Positions 47,060 through 59,414 of a stretch of DNA of 64,000 nt are shown here, piece by piece. The notes beneath the pieces were generated by a model, which saw nothing but the letters and a program-made list of their open reading frames with translations, was not told the DNA's origin and searched no databases. The translations under genes and the position numbers were made by a program. Source of the stretch: Nymphaea colorata (lineage: Eukaryota > Streptophyta > Magnoliopsida > Nymphaeales > Nymphaeaceae). Every line of letters begins with the position of its first letter. The stretch's first letter is position 1. The stretch covers positions 9,436,972-9,500,971 of the forward strand of contig NC_045146.1 in the NCBI RefSeq assembly GCF_008831285.2, read 5' to 3'.

Positions 47060-48990
47060 GAGCAGCCAGTTTAGGTGCTTCTTGGGTCGAAGTCAAGTCT
47101 AGATTACCATCTTTGGCACTCACATTTGGGCCATGAACCTTATATAATTTAAAATTTTTTGCTTTATAAGTTGTTGTGTGATGATCAACCTTGTTATGCC
47201 TATGAACTTCTTAAGGTTACTATATTTCCTTTTAAAAATTATAATTCTATATGTGATAGATTATTGGCCTTGTGCACTCTGCCTTAGTTGATTTTGTGTT
47301 TGGTTTTAGTTATTAGGTTACATTCATTAGTGGTACATCATGTGTGACATGATTATATTTTTGAAGCATAAAAATGAAGCAACAACTATTTTAAAAACTT
47401 GTACAATACGATAGTCACATGATATGACTTGAAAATTAAGTGTTTTAGATTAGATAATGGTGGAGAATATATAAATGATGCATCCAAACCTTCTTTGATG
47501 AGCATGATATAGTGCCACAAAATTCCTCTGCAGGCACATCTTAATCAAATAGGGTTGTTGAATGCAAGAATATGTATTTACTTAATATTACATGTTCCTC
47601 TTGCTTTTTGGGCTGACATTGTTTTTGCTGCATGCTATCTTATTAACTGATTGCCTAGTTCTAGTTTGGAAAACCAAAAAAAGAAAGATATTGATTCATC
47701 ATGTTAAAGTTTGGACGCCAGTTTTTTTGTGCATATGTAGGGGGGAATGTGAATTAAACTTGGGTGTCCAAGCAAATGCATTTTGTTGAGATAATCCACT
47801 TCAAAAATAGTTTCAAATGTTTAGATGTTGTCAAAAAGATGCTTCACATTTTCCTTTCTGTGAAGTTTTTTTGAAAGCAAACCATATTTTATGAAGCCTA
47901 TTGTTGAGAACTCAAATGGTGAGAAATTGCAAAATCCATATATGACAATTACACTTCATGTGTCAAGTTTCTCTTACGAGTCAAATTCCCAACTTGTTGA
48001 GAATACTAGCTTTCTTCCTAATGTTGCAAATGGACCCGAACCTCTAGTAATTGCTGAAAGTGAAGAACCGGATCATCAAATTCAAAGTGATCAACAAATT
48101 AGGTGTTCAACTTGTGTCACCCAACCGCCTACTAGATTGTGACAGTATTATCTGTATTGCTTACATTCAAAGAAAGTCATCCACGCCATGGAGCAACAAT
48201 TTGATTTCATAAGTTGGGTGAATGTTACAAAGCATTCATGTCCAATGTTTACGCTCATAATGAACCATCTTCATTTGAAGAAGCTGTTGAAAACCCCCAG
48301 GTAGAGAGAAGCTATGAATGGGTAATTGAAAGCCTTTGAGAAAAAGTAAGATGTGGATTATGGCCTCTTTGCCTTCTAGAAAGTCACTATTGGGTGTCGT
48401 TGGATATATAAAGTTGAGTGTCATAGTGATGGCTCTTGAAAGGTATAAAGAGAGATTGGTTGCTAAGGGGTATAGTTAGAAAAAGGAATCAATTTCATGG
48501 AAACGTTTACTCTTGTGGCTAAAATGAGTTCTATCTACATTCCACTATTAGTAGTTGCAAATAACCAGTTGGTGTTCCAACTTGACATTGAAAAATGTAA
48601 TTCTTCATGGTGATTTATAAGTGCATATGGACACCCTCTGGAATATTCATGATACAAGTAAAGTTTATAGGCTTCATTGATCCATCTACACCTAAAAACA
48701 TTCTCCCTGGGCATGGTTTCCAAAATTGAGTCAAGTTCTTATTGAAATGGGATTTAAATGATATACTGTTGATTACTCCATTTTTGCCAAGGTACTCTGG
48801 TACTATTGGTTTATGTAAATGACATTATTGTGACTGGAGATGCTATTTAGAAGATCCAAACAATAAAATAGACACCACAATGTAAAATTTGAGAATAAAG
48901 ATCTTGGGAAGATATGATACTAAATTAAGACCAGATATTGAAGACTACAACTTAACTCGATTAAGCATATCTTGAAACCTTGGACAAGCT
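47060..48990 (+). pseudogene. Copia integrase-RT relic
   Basis: Strongly worn plus-strand copy of another copia family. DYHLWHSHLGHE (47102) is gag-pre-integrase. FFDEHDIVPQNSSAGTS (47487) and VVECKNMYLLN are the integrase core. A serine-rich integrase C-terminus follows at 47891-48140. FEEAVENPQ (48268) starts the RT, then YGLFAF..VTIGCRWIYKVECHSDGS (48358-48440), RKRNQFHGNVYSCG in a shifted frame, and DIENVILHGD-like sequence at 48580. The YVDD box is only a remnant near 48815. Neither LTRs nor primer site were found. Confidence 0.75.
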
Positions 48991-49795
48991 CAATCATGAA
49001 GATGTGGACCCATATGTTCGATATAGATGAGGAATTGACTTGTGGATTTGATCATGTATCTAAATGATAGATCTAAGACATGCAATCATATCTTGATGAT
49101 TTTGGATCTAATTTGTGGATCTTGAAGTCGAGCCCTAATGATATCGTATCTTCATTTTGAACCTAAAAACCTGATATTAGATCTCGATCTTGAACCTAAC
49201 CTAAACCCATGAGTTTGGATTGTGGATTCAAATCTTGTCCTTGGATCACCATTATAAATTTGAATTTGACGTTGAATATTGACTTCCAACCCTGTAGAGG
49301 CCAGATTCTGATTACATGTGATATAATTTGCATGTATCATATTAGTCTAGGTTCATTATGCATGGACCTATGATGAACCAGGACATGAACTATTCCTCTC
49401 TTGGATTGATGGTGTACATAGACTTTTGCGCTCTTTGGTTGATGGTGTACATAGATCTTTTAAAACTGTACATTTTCAAACCTAGAGCATGTTTTTGATT
49501 TGACGAGGCTCAGGATGATAGTCATATCTTACAGTTTAGGCCACCATGGTTAGTCCTTGGCTTGATTACTTCAGAGGATGAGTACAATTATCTCTTGTAT
49601 ATTTTTGCATGGACAAATAAAGGTGGTACTTGTAATATTTTTCACATATTTTTAGTGTATATGCAAGATTGAAAATTTGTACATGTAAACAAATGATTTT
49701 GGCAAAAAATTCTAGAAGCATTGGAGTATTATTGATGATGATATTTTGGAGGTTATGGTTGATTTCTTCGTAACAAAGAGGCTAGTAAGGAAGGT
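48991..49795. other. No gene; GGATCT-rich sequence
   Basis: 49010-49270 shows repeated GATCTAA, GGATCTT and TGGATT words like those at 35680-35960. A GTTGATGGTGTACATAGA phrase occurs twice at 49407 and 49438. No coding match. Confidence 0.35.
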
Positions 49796-51890
49796 GTAAA
49801 CACCCCAAATTTTCCCAATTTTTTCTAGTGGAAATTCTAAAAATTTTACAAAGCATTTTAGGCATATTTTGAAGTAACACACTTCGAGGCCCACTTAATC
49901 CAATCCTAGATCGCATCAAGGAATAAATGGCAATTTCAGCTCTAAATAACTTAGAATGGTGAATTGCCAAATCAAAATCTCTTACTGAATTTGAAACAAG
50001 ATTTCAAATTCAAATCCAATTAGAGTTAAAATGAAGTTCTAAAATCAATCTAGACCAACGCCAAGCATCCAAGTCTAGAATTCAATGTAAATTTGGATCT
50101 AAAATCCTAATATAGACTAAGTTAAAAATTTTAACATAGTCAATTTCTTCATTACCGAAATTTTGGATCAAAATGTCTACAACAATCCTAAAGCATAGAA
50201 ACCTTAATTTAAGGTCGTCACGAGTCATTTTAATTGTTTAAAAAAATTATAGGAAAAGTGAAATATATTCAAAGCCACGATAGATCTTAACTGGAGCCAG
50301 ACTGACCAAGCTTAGGAGCATGACTAGATAGGTCGATGAATTTCAAAATCTTAAAGACAATCTAATTCTCCTGCCATGTCGTCACCTGTGGAGTTCCAAG
50401 GTGAAAAATAAAAAATTTCCTTAGTAGGATTACATTCCAACTAGCAAAAAAATTAAGAGAGGATTTAAAGTGAAGTCAACTCAATTAAAAAATTTTCTTT
50501 TGCTCTCTCTCTCTCTCTCTCTCTCTTCTTTCTTTAGAATCATTTTATGTGATTCTAATTAAGAATCTAAGCAACTTAAAAGAGAAACCACATTTTAGAC
50601 GTAGTTTCCTCTCTTGCTTCTCTTTAGCAAATTAGCACCAATTTGAATAATCTCAATTGAAACACAAGACCGACCTAGTTAAGGTTAGAACATTTTCAAA
50701 ATTCATCAAGGAGTAGCCCACTAGGGGTATAACCCTGTTCATCCCATTTTCCAAATCATTTTGAAAATCATCAAAATCCCAAAACCAGCTTAGTTTTTAA
50801 ATACTTACAGGAGCACCCTCCCCTTGGACGTAACCATCTTTTCAAATTGCTTCAAATGATTTTCAGACAAGCTTGATTAATTCTGCTGTGTTTCAAAAAA
50901 GGGTGGGGGAGAATAGATCAGAGTAGCCCATTTGGGCATGCTCTTTCCTAGCAATTTTCAAAAAAAAAAAAAAAGATCAGCTAAAGAAGATGCACTTTAA
51001 AAACAAATCAAAAGCCACCCAGTTGGGCGTGCCCTACTAGATTTCCAAATTCTTTTTGGAGAGTCTCATTTTTTTTTTTTTACAAAATCAGATCAGCTTA
51101 ATTAAAAGCTGACCTTATTTCCAATTCCCAATTGAAGAACCACCAAAAAGGGAGCCGTGTTCTATTTTTTCTAAAATCTCTGCTGGTTGTGAAGAGATCT
51201 CGGAATTAAAACAAGGCCAGCCCAAATGAGGCTGACCTATTTCCAAAAACAAGTCAGAAAGCAACCCCTCGGGTGTGTTCTCCTTTACTCTCCCTTTAGG
51301 GAAAGTACTCTATAGTAGATTCAATCATGAACCCAAGCTAATTAAGTTAGCCGGTTCCAAAAAAAGAGAGAGGAAAAGAATCTAAGCCAGCTCAATTAGA
51401 GCAGACTTAGAGGGACGAGTTAAAGAGCTGCCCCCATGGGCATGCTCTCCCCCTCTCTCTCAGCTCAGATTTGTTTAGGCAGATTTTAGTGATCAGCTTC
51501 ATAAAAGCTGATTTACTTCCAAGTTCCATTGGAAGCGCAGCCTCTAGCAGGTGTCCCTCTTTCCTTTCTTTTATTTAAACAATTTTTTTTAAAAAAAAAA
51601 GAAAGAAGAAAAGAGAGCAGCCCGTTTGGGCGTGCTCTCTTTCTCTCTCTTCTCAAACCATTTCAGATTAAAAGCAAAACCTTCTTAGTTAAAGCTTGCA
51701 TAGTTAAGCGAACCCCAGGCCCTCTATACTACCGAATCTTATTTCCTTTACCCAGCCGATTAAGCGAGTACCTGGTGAATAAACCTGGGCGCTAGGCCTA
51801 TAACCTCGCGGGAGCCCTGGCCCGCAATGGGCCGGGTTTGGATCATCAAAATGACCCGGCCTGGGTACTTGGGAGCCCAATTCAGTAAGA
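49796..51890 (+). mobile_element. LTR-like block, second terminus
   Basis: It opens TGTAAACACCCCAAATTTTC, the same style of terminus as the inverted one at 2747. Inside are recurrent phrases around GTGCTC..CCC and AGCTGA, a CT microsatellite at 50504-50525 and no pol or gag. The right border is unclear; a change in composition occurs near 51890. Orientation is from the TG start only. Confidence 0.45.
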
Positions 51891-52346
51891 AACAATGAAA
51901 AATTATATGTCTTTAAAATATCTGATTACAATCTCAAGTTCATGTATTAAATACGTGATTCTTATTGGATTTGTTTCATTATGTGATTCCTGGCTGATAT
52001 CATATTCGTATATACGACAGGGCCTGGACCGCTCCGGCAAACGGTGTCTCCAAATAGGCCTCACGAGTGTGGAAGCTAATAAAATTTTATACGAGCAGTA
52101 CCGGACACAAGGTCCAGTCCATTAGCTGATTTAAACTTCGGCCTGCCGGGCGGTGGTGGCCGTGGGTGTGCCAAGGGGCCGACTTGTCTCGGCCAGGCCC
52201 AGCCCGATGCCCAGTACTGGTCGGCACCCGACCCGTCGACAACCTGAAACTGTCCTCCCTCCTTTGCTCTCCTCTTCGAAAATTTGGTCTATCGGCACAT
52301 GGAGGAGAAGTGAAAACCCTCATTCTCGACCGGAGCATCAAGCAAG
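51891..52346 (+). promoter_or_regulatory. Promoter side and first leader exon of the PPR gene
   Basis: GC-rich (52020-52300) compared with its neighbours and directly upstream of a good splice donor (AAG-GTGAGC at 52347). No clear TATA box near the GC-rich part. Assignment rests on position. Confidence 0.4.
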
Positions 52347-52637
52347 GTGAGCTTTGAATCGTTTAAACTTCTGCCCAGCTCCGGATGTGGGTTCTTGGAA
52401 GCTCCTTTTCTTGTCACATCTTCACTTGGCGGACGGATTTTCGAACTTGCCTGCTTTGAAGTGCTTCTTGTTCTTGGTATCTTATCTTAGCTGGCTATGT
52501 CATTTGGGTACTCGTATGAATTCAGTGTGGGCAGCTCTTAGATTCACTACTTTCTCTGGTTTTAAGTGAAAGGTTCACCTGGATGTCTTCAAAGTGTTCA
52601 AGGAATCGCACCCATGAATTTTCTTTGGTTCCGTTAG
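52347..52637 (+). other. Probable 5' UTR intron of the PPR gene
   Basis: Donor GTGAGC at 52347 and acceptor TTCCGTTAG ending 52637, followed after six bases by the start codon at 52644. T-rich interior. This fits a leader intron; transcript data would confirm. Confidence 0.5.
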
Positions 52638-52643
52638 GTGTAG

Positions 52644-54665
52644 ATGAGGGTCAAACTAATTCCTTTCTTGGGGAATTCCAGCAAAAGATTGTTTTTTGTT
52701 GCCAAGAGCGGCCAATATAGGGTTTTTTCGATTAGAGGCCTTGGTTTTGCGTCTTTGTTACGTTTAGAGGATGAACCAGTGGTGGCAACAGATGAACCGC
52801 CGAGTAGGAGGTCTATCTCAGTGGTAGCTAAGAGTGCGAAGCTGGATTTTGCCAAGCGAGCGTTCTTCATTCTTAGGAAGTGCGGGTGGGATTTTGGTTT
52901 ATCTAATGGCATTCCATTCACTTTTGATGAATCCAATGTGCCAAATCTACTGAACGATGTGTTTGATTCGAGCAGTGACGCACAGCTTACTTTTGATTTC
53001 TTCAGATGGTTGGAAAGACAGAAGGAATCTCCACACGGCATACGTTCTGTTTGCACAATGATCCATCTCCTGGTTTCCGCGAACATGAATCATGCAGCAG
53101 TGTCTTTGGTTTCAGGGTTGATTAGGTCGTACCGAGACCACTTTGATTGTTCCCATGTGATGTTCGATGCCATTGACCGGACTCGTAGAGATAAGAGACC
53201 TTATGCTACTGTATATAGTATGTTCATCAGTTGCTTTTTGGAGGTCAGGATGATCAATGAGGCTCTTGATTTTATTTCTCGAATGCTGCTTTTAGGTCTG
53301 TCTCCATCAAGTAAAGCTTGTAATAGTGTAATTTCACTTCTGTTAGGTCTTAAGCAATTTGCACGTGCATGGGAGTTGCTTGCACAGTTTGGTTGTTCAA
53401 ATACCATTCTGGTATCTCTGTTTGTCAATAGCTTTTGCGATGAAGGGGATATATTGCTGGCAAGTAAGCTTCTTTTCAGTATGCGGGATTATGGAAGTAA
53501 ACCAGATGTTGTTACTTATACGATGTTGCTTAATGCACTATCGAAGAGGGGAAATGTCAGGGAGGCAAATGCGTTATTGTACAAAATGACAGAAACTGGT
53601 GTCACTCCTGATATCGTGTCAGTTTCTGTGGTTATTGATGGCTACTCTAAACTAGGTAGATGGGATAAAGCCTTAAATGTTTTGAGGAAATCAGGATTTC
53701 GACCTGATATTTTTGTATATAATAGCTTTATATCAACATTATGTAGGGTTGGTTGTGTGGTGGAGGCCACTGAGTTGTTTGATGAAATGTGTCATGTTGG
53801 TCTGTCCCCTGATTGTCATAGTTACACAGCAATTATTAGTGGATATTGTAATATAGCTAACATGAGTAGAGCTAGGAAATATCTTTGTGAAATGTTGAAG
53901 AAAGGATTTAACCAAGGTATTGTCACTTTCACGGTGCTGATCAGAGGTTACTGCAAGGCCAGGGATTTGGAGGAAGCTGAATATTTGCTTAGATTAATGC
54001 TTGTGGACAGAATACAACCAGATATTTTTATTTATAATGCCTTGATAGATGGGCACAGCAAGAATGGGAACATGCATAAGGCTTTTGAATGGCTGGATTG
54101 TATGAAAAAAATGGGGGTTTCACCAGATATCACAACTTACAATATCATCATTCATGGCCTTGTTAGAAAGGGATTTTTGAGGGAATCACATCAAATTGTT
54201 GACGAGCTTGTGAGGAGAGGATTTTGTCCTGACCAGTTTACTTATACCAATATAATTGATGGGTACTCAAGAGGAGGCAATTTTCGAGAAGCTTTCTTGA
54301 TATGGTGTTACATGAGTGAGAAGGGTATACAACCAGATGTTGTGACATGCAGTGCTCTGCTGAATGGACTGTGCAAGGCACACCGCATGGAAGAAGCAAG
54401 TGCATTATTCCAAAGGTTGTTATATGCAGGGCTAAAGCCAGATAGGATTGTTTACAATGATCTCATTCATGGCTATTGTAATGAAGGAAACATACCTGAG
54501 ATCTCCAGGTTGATAAATATGATGCTAAGAGAAAGGATATATCCAGATGCAATGACGTACAGGTCACTCGTTAAAGCATTTGAGAAGAACAGGGCTGAAC
54601 ATGCTCTAGAACATGCTGCCACAGCTATTAAGAAGTTACTATCAAAAAATGGTGTTTGTATATGA
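52644..54665 (+). CDS. P-class pentatricopeptide repeat protein, 673 residues, intron-less
   Basis: PPR proteins bind organelle RNA one nucleotide per repeat and steer its stability, splicing or translation. The N-terminus (MRVKLIPFLGNSSKRLFF, then FSIRGLGFAS) is basic and free of acidic residues, as in mitochondrial or plastid transit peptides. From about residue 190 to 673 there are some 13 repeats of mostly 35 residues; the well-formed ones start at 254, 289, 324, 356, 391, 426, 461, 496, 531, 566, 601 and 636, with endings such as GVTPD, GLSPD, RIQPD, GLKPD. No E, E+ or DYW tail, hence P class. One uninterrupted frame in the coding part is usual for the family. The start is the first ATG after the leader intron. 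Which RNA it binds is unknown. Confidence 0.95.
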   Translation: MRVKLIPFLGNSSKRLFFVAKSGQYRVFSIRGLGFASLLRLEDEPVVATDEPPSRRSISVVAKSAKLDFAKRAFFILRKCGWDFGLSNGIPFTFDESNVPNLLNDVFDSSSDAQLTFDFFRWLERQKESPHGIRSVCTMIHLLVSANMNHAAVSLVSGLIRSYRDHFDCSHVMFDAIDRTRRDKRPYATVYSMFISCFLEVRMINEALDFISRMLLLGLSPSSKACNSVISLLLGLKQFARAWELLAQFGCSNTILVSLFVNSFCDEGDILLASKLLFSMRDYGSKPDVVTYTMLLNALSKRGNVREANALLYKMTETGVTPDIVSVSVVIDGYSKLGRWDKALNVLRKSGFRPDIFVYNSFISTLCRVGCVVEATELFDEMCHVGLSPDCHSYTAIISGYCNIANMSRARKYLCEMLKKGFNQGIVTFTVLIRGYCKARDLEEAEYLLRLMLVDRIQPDIFIYNALIDGHSKNGNMHKAFEWLDCMKKMGVSPDITTYNIIIHGLVRKGFLRESHQIVDELVRRGFCPDQFTYTNIIDGYSRGGNFREAFLIWCYMSEKGIQPDVVTCSALLNGLCKAHRMEEASALFQRLLYAGLKPDRIVYNDLIHGYCNEGNIPEISRLINMMLRERIYPDAMTYRSLVKAFEKNRAEHALEHAATAIKKLLSKNGVCI

Positions 54666-56231
54666 AGATGAATTCATGCAGTGAACTTATCAAACGAATA
54701 AGGTTTTGTCTCCCTCCTCTTTTCTCTACTGTCTGGCCTCTACTGTATTCTGTTTCGTTGTTTGCATGCCTTGTACCTAAATCTGTACAGAGAAGTGTGC
54801 ATCAATGAACTGCTATCTTGGTGTTTCTGGTCCATCACAACCAGCTGACTGAGGATGGTGGGGCATACGACCATCCAATCCAATATCCTGTTTGTCAACC
54901 TAAATTCTGCTCTTTATAACGTCATTCAATGTAGTGCTTGAGGAAGATCCATTAATCATGTCCTCATTTTCATCAATGAGAAGAAGCTAACAGTGGAAAC
55001 AACAGCTTGCATAGATTTGTGGTCTGTCTTTACCTTTTGTATTTTTATGGGGTTTACTTGTTCTGACGCTGGAACCCTTTGGTTGGTATCTCCTTTTGCG
55101 TTGGGAATATCAACTCACATTTGGTTCAGAGGTTTTCCAGATTATGTTTAAAAGGTACTTTTTATTTAATGGTTTGAAGTATCGGATGGAGATGCATCTG
55201 ACTGTACGGTGCTTACCATGCCCCCTTGGAAATGCATTAGGTTATCTTTCCTTAGCTTTATCGGAATCAATTCTTGAATTTTCAATTTTCTTTGTAGGAT
55301 CCTTCTTTTTGAAAATTTTTCGTGCCTCAACCAAGAGATGGAGGAATGTTTGCTTGTTTACAAAACCTTTTCCAGGCGAGTTTAAGACAACATTGTCTCC
55401 CCTTTTTCCTAGAAGCAAAATAGTCCATCTTTTTAATCTATAATTCCTGCCAGGTTTGATCGCTGGCGCAAACCACATCAATAATTTTTGTGGAAAAGAA
55501 ACCTATCAATAATTTTTACAAAAAAAGAAGCCTTTCTCACAATCTAATGGTCCCTAAAGATACAGAAGGTACTTTTTTGGTGGCTGGTGTTGATTCAGCT
55601 TTGCCTTAGGCTTGAACATATATAATAAAATCAAGGCGGCTATATTTCTTACCGTTACATGTGCTGCTGGTTTTCTTCTTTTATTTGACTATTTCCTCAC
55701 GGAGGATTTAAAGGCTCAAGTGAATTCCCTAAAGCCGACATATCCACTGTTGAAGTGGGATTGAAATTGAAAATGTTTTAAAATGTACAACGTCACCCCA
55801 AACGCTGGCTTCTAATCCAGGATATCCAGCACTAAAGTGGGATTTTCATCCCAGGATTTTGGTCGCACCTTCAGAGGTGTGATCAAAATCCAGGCAACTT
55901 TTTTTTGCCTGTTGGGCACTCATTGGAAGAGAAGCAATGAATTAACGTGAAGAAGGGAAGGTATTCCACACATGCCAGCAGTTCAAACTTCAAACAGACA
56001 CTAGAATAAAGTCCTTGGCATTAAAATCCGTGCAAGTTTTTTTCGGAATGGGGTTGCAAATTCCTGTTCAACTGATTCCAGGATTAAAATCCTAGGATAC
56101 AAATCTCAGGATTTTAATTCTGCTGCTGCCAAACGCCACCTTAGCTCAGTTACTTGTACCAGAATGATTTCCTTTATTCTTTGAATATTCTCGGCAATTA
56201 TTTTCTTCATAAAGTCAAGTAATCCTTCAAA
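54666..56231. other. PPR 3' region and intergenic DNA
   Basis: Presumed 3' UTR up to about 54900. 55780-56140 holds paired phrases such as CCAAACGC and AAATCC(A/C)GG..ATTTT typical of worn MITEs, but terminal repeats could not be matched. Confidence 0.35.
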
Positions 56232-56389
56232 TTTGCATCATAAAGTGAAGTAATCTTTAAGAATGGATTTATTTCAGAAAGTCAAGCCATCTTTAGCTTG
56301 GCAACTTGCCTTTGCATCATAAAGTGAAGTAATCTTTAAGAATGGATTTATTTCAGAAAGTCAAGCCATCTTTAGCTTGGCAACTTGCC
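56232..56389. repeat. 79 bp tandem duplication
   Basis: Unit starting TTTGCATCATAAAGTGAAGT, period 79 (56232-56310, 56311-56389), practically identical copies. Confidence 0.95.
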
Positions 56390-58152
56390 TTATGGACAAT
56401 GGTTTCAGGCTATGTATATGAGCCTAGTGTCCATTACAATGCAGGCAACAGCTAGCTGCAAGCCACTTTGCCTGCCATTTTTAAATCGATTTAGTGACTG
56501 ACTTGGTGCAAATAAACAAGGCCGTTGGCTCGATATCACTTCTTTGATCCATTGTTCAAGATAACCGCCAGTAAGACTTATGTCATTTTCAAGTAGACAA
56601 TTTCTCACGTTGGACTGCAGCCTCACACCCTTTACTTCTAGGCAGTATTTTTTACCTTGCGCCCTGTAAGCATCCAAAAATTGTTTTGATTGTGCAACAG
56701 ATTTTAGTTTCAGACATTTCCATTTTTGTCAGAAACTTTGAAAAATTTGGTTAGACTAAGGAATGTTGGGAATGGGTCGTGGTCCTTAGTTGCACTATGG
56801 ACTTGGGTACTACATTATTGGTCCAAAAGAGTTGGATCCCTGGTCTTCAAGCTTGAATCATGGGCTCGGAATGCTCGTTATTATAACCCGAGGGAAAAGG
56901 GCGATGACTTTGAAAATGGAATTTTGAGCAAGCATTTCCAGATCCTCAGTTTCGGACCATGGACTTGGACCACTAGATTATGGAAAGAAAGGGGTATTGA
57001 AGTGGGTCGGGCTCTTCAGTCTTGGAACCATGCATGGGTTTTAGTTTGTCAACACTAGAGCCCTAGAAGGAAGGTTTTGGGAAGGCGATTTTGAAATAAT
57101 TCCAACCCTTCAAACTGCGGCACGGATTTACATTTTTAACCATTACCGTTCGCGGATAGAGAAGATTTTTGCAAGAGAGATTTAAAATATCCTAAATCCT
57201 TCACACTAGAACCATATATTTGGGTTCTTTCGTGGATTTGAAGGGAGAGTGGGACTTTAGAAAATTGTTCCTTCAAAATAAGCCAAAGTCCTTATAAAAG
57301 GGATCAAGGATTATTGGAACCCGGAAGGAAGAATGATTTGGAGAAGAGTTTACAGAAATAACTCGATCCCCTCATGCTACAACGATGGTTTTTAAGTCTT
57401 CGACTTTAGAACTCAAGGGGACAACAAATTTGAACTTTAGTTCAGGAGAGTTTAGTAACCTTTCAAACATAGGCTGCGGCTACATAAGAAGAGTCCTAAT
57501 AGGGCATTATTGTTTGATGGAATTTAACGCACCCACACGCACACACTTTCTCTCTTGGGTAGTTATGTGCAACAAATCGCTTTATAAGTAAGCATACGTC
57601 AAAAAGGTAAGTCATTATTTGTAAATGTCGGAAACTATTTTGATGATATGCTCATGGTTTTAGAGCTGGCACATAAGGCCACATCAAACTTGCAACATAC
57701 CATCCAACGAACGGTTGCTGGGAGGCAGGCTTCTTTCCTTTATTGCAAAAGAATGTTATTTACATGAAAAAATACAAAGGAATGCTTTGGATATAAAAAA
57801 AAAAAGCTCAACAAATGGTAAACCAGCGATTAAGGTCAAGGAAAACAATAAAATTAGTGGTCACACAATAAAGATCTACAATTGAGTGCCTTAAGCATGA
57901 TGCTTTCTAACCATATTCAAAACATCCATCATTCTATGTGACAAAATCATACACCCCACCTGACAAGGCACCATTGACCATTGTTGTACTCAATTGAAAG
58001 TTCGCCGCACCAATCTCCTGCCCTCCACCATTGCAGCAGCCAGTTCCTCCTCCATTCCATATATCCCTTCATTCTTCTTCTCCACCCCATGCTATTGGTT
58101 AACCTTCCATCTTGAGGCCTCCCCTAGCAATCGTAGACCTCATTTAAGCTAA
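56390..58152. other. No recognisable gene
   Basis: 56730-57060 carries loosely repeated phrases (GGACTTGGRYYAC, CTTGRA(T/A)CATG(G/C)) of unknown origin. No coding family was recognised. Confidence 0.4.
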
Positions 58153-58500
58153 CACTACAACAAACATTTGAATTAGCAACACTACTTTCGCGTCAAAAAT
58201 CAATAGCTTCAACGTTGAAAATGGGTCACCAACGACATTGTTGAAGGTCTCATCGCTGATTTAGCTTCAATGATTTTTACCACGTCGGTGGTAGTGGCGA
58301 CGATTTTGTAACCCATCATTGATTTGAGCAACGATTATGCTTTGCATGGATGATAGTAGCGACATATTTATTAACCATTGGAGCTTCAAAAGCTCCGACA
58401 AACCTATCCCTTGGTGATAGCATGAAGGACACTATTCTTTGGGTCCGAGCCTAACAAACATAACGACAATAAAGCAATGTCACTACTTCAATTTCGATGA
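58153..58500 (+). mobile_element. CACTA transposon terminus
   Basis: CACTACAACAAACATTTGAA at 58153 is the classic CACTA (En/Spm) end, preceded by TAA as possible 3 bp target site. The next ~300 bp has subterminal-type words (CAACGA, AGCGACRA, TTGAAGC/GCTTCAA) in both orientations. The partner end (TAGTG) was not found, so this is a fragment. Confidence 0.62.
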
Positions 58501-58608
58501 ATTGTATAATGTTGGTAATATATAATGGTGTCAATTCTTTTTGCATCAAACATGATTAATTTGGCTACATAATCAACAATATTGATGTACATGTGTTTTT
58601 ATATGTGT

Positions 58609-58632
58609 ATAAATAAATAAATAAATAAATAA

Positions 58633-58697
<65 letters not shown>
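58609..58697. repeat. (AAAT)n(AT)n microsatellite
   Basis: About seven TAAA/AAAT units pass directly into about 30 AT units. Confidence 0.97.
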
Positions 58698-58700
<3 letters not shown>

Positions 58701-59189
58701 AGGAGGACAAAATGGGAATTCATTCAAGACAAAAACAGTGACAATGCGTCGCCAAACAACAATAATGAAAGAGAAAGGTAAAAGTGGAAAAAGAGAAAAG
58801 TAGCAAAGAAAACAAGAGCAAATAACACAAAGAAACAAAAATCTGAGCATGAACAAAAAACAAGAAGAGGAGGAAGGAGAGAAAGAGCGAGCTAGTTAGA
58901 GGCGTAAGTCATCCTATGGTAAATGTGAAGGGCGAGGTGGACATCTGCCTTCACGATACCTCCAACTGAAGTGACACTTGTTGTTCTTCAACATGTGATT
59001 GAAGTGCTATTCTCAAACCCGTGATCAACAACAAAGAAGTCAAGATCACTAGGTAAAATGCCAACCATTGCTGATTGAAGGTGAATGTGAAAACAAAAGA
59101 AGCTGCCTCGAGAAGGGGGAAAAGGGGAGGGGGAAAAGGGGAGGGTATGGGGGAGGAAAGCTCAAATGGTGGCAAGCAACTCACAAAAG

Positions 59190-59345
59190 AAATGGCAGTC
59201 AACAAAAAGGTGGTGCATTGACTTTACTACAGAGAAGCAAAGAAGACATTAGTTAGCTAAGTAGATTCCAAGACGCTGGAGATGATCTAAGGTATTGATG
59301 TGGCCAACAAAAAGGAGCCAAACGAAAACCATGACATAAGGTGAA
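59190..59345 (-). pseudogene. LINE zf-RVT remnant
   Basis: Minus strand reads FVWLLFVGHINTLDHLQRLG then IYLAN, stop, CLLCFS..SMHHLF, the zinc-binding reverse-transcriptase tail domain (usual form W..R..T.D.L.RRG..C.LC...E...HLF). One stop replaces a residue before the first cysteine pair. Confidence 0.75.
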
Positions 59346-59414
59346 GAGCTAAAAAACTAAAGGCCATGAGAAGGGAGCCATGACCCAAAAGTAGCATGCT
59401 AACATAAGGCAAAG

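Noticed and set aside
52634-53086. 150-codon open frame antisense to the PPR gene
   Set aside because: It is a shadow of the strongly coding plus strand and matches no family.
55790-56140. MITE with CCAAACGC ends
   Set aside because: The CCAAACGC words at both sides run in the same direction, and no terminal inverted repeat or target duplication could be matched.
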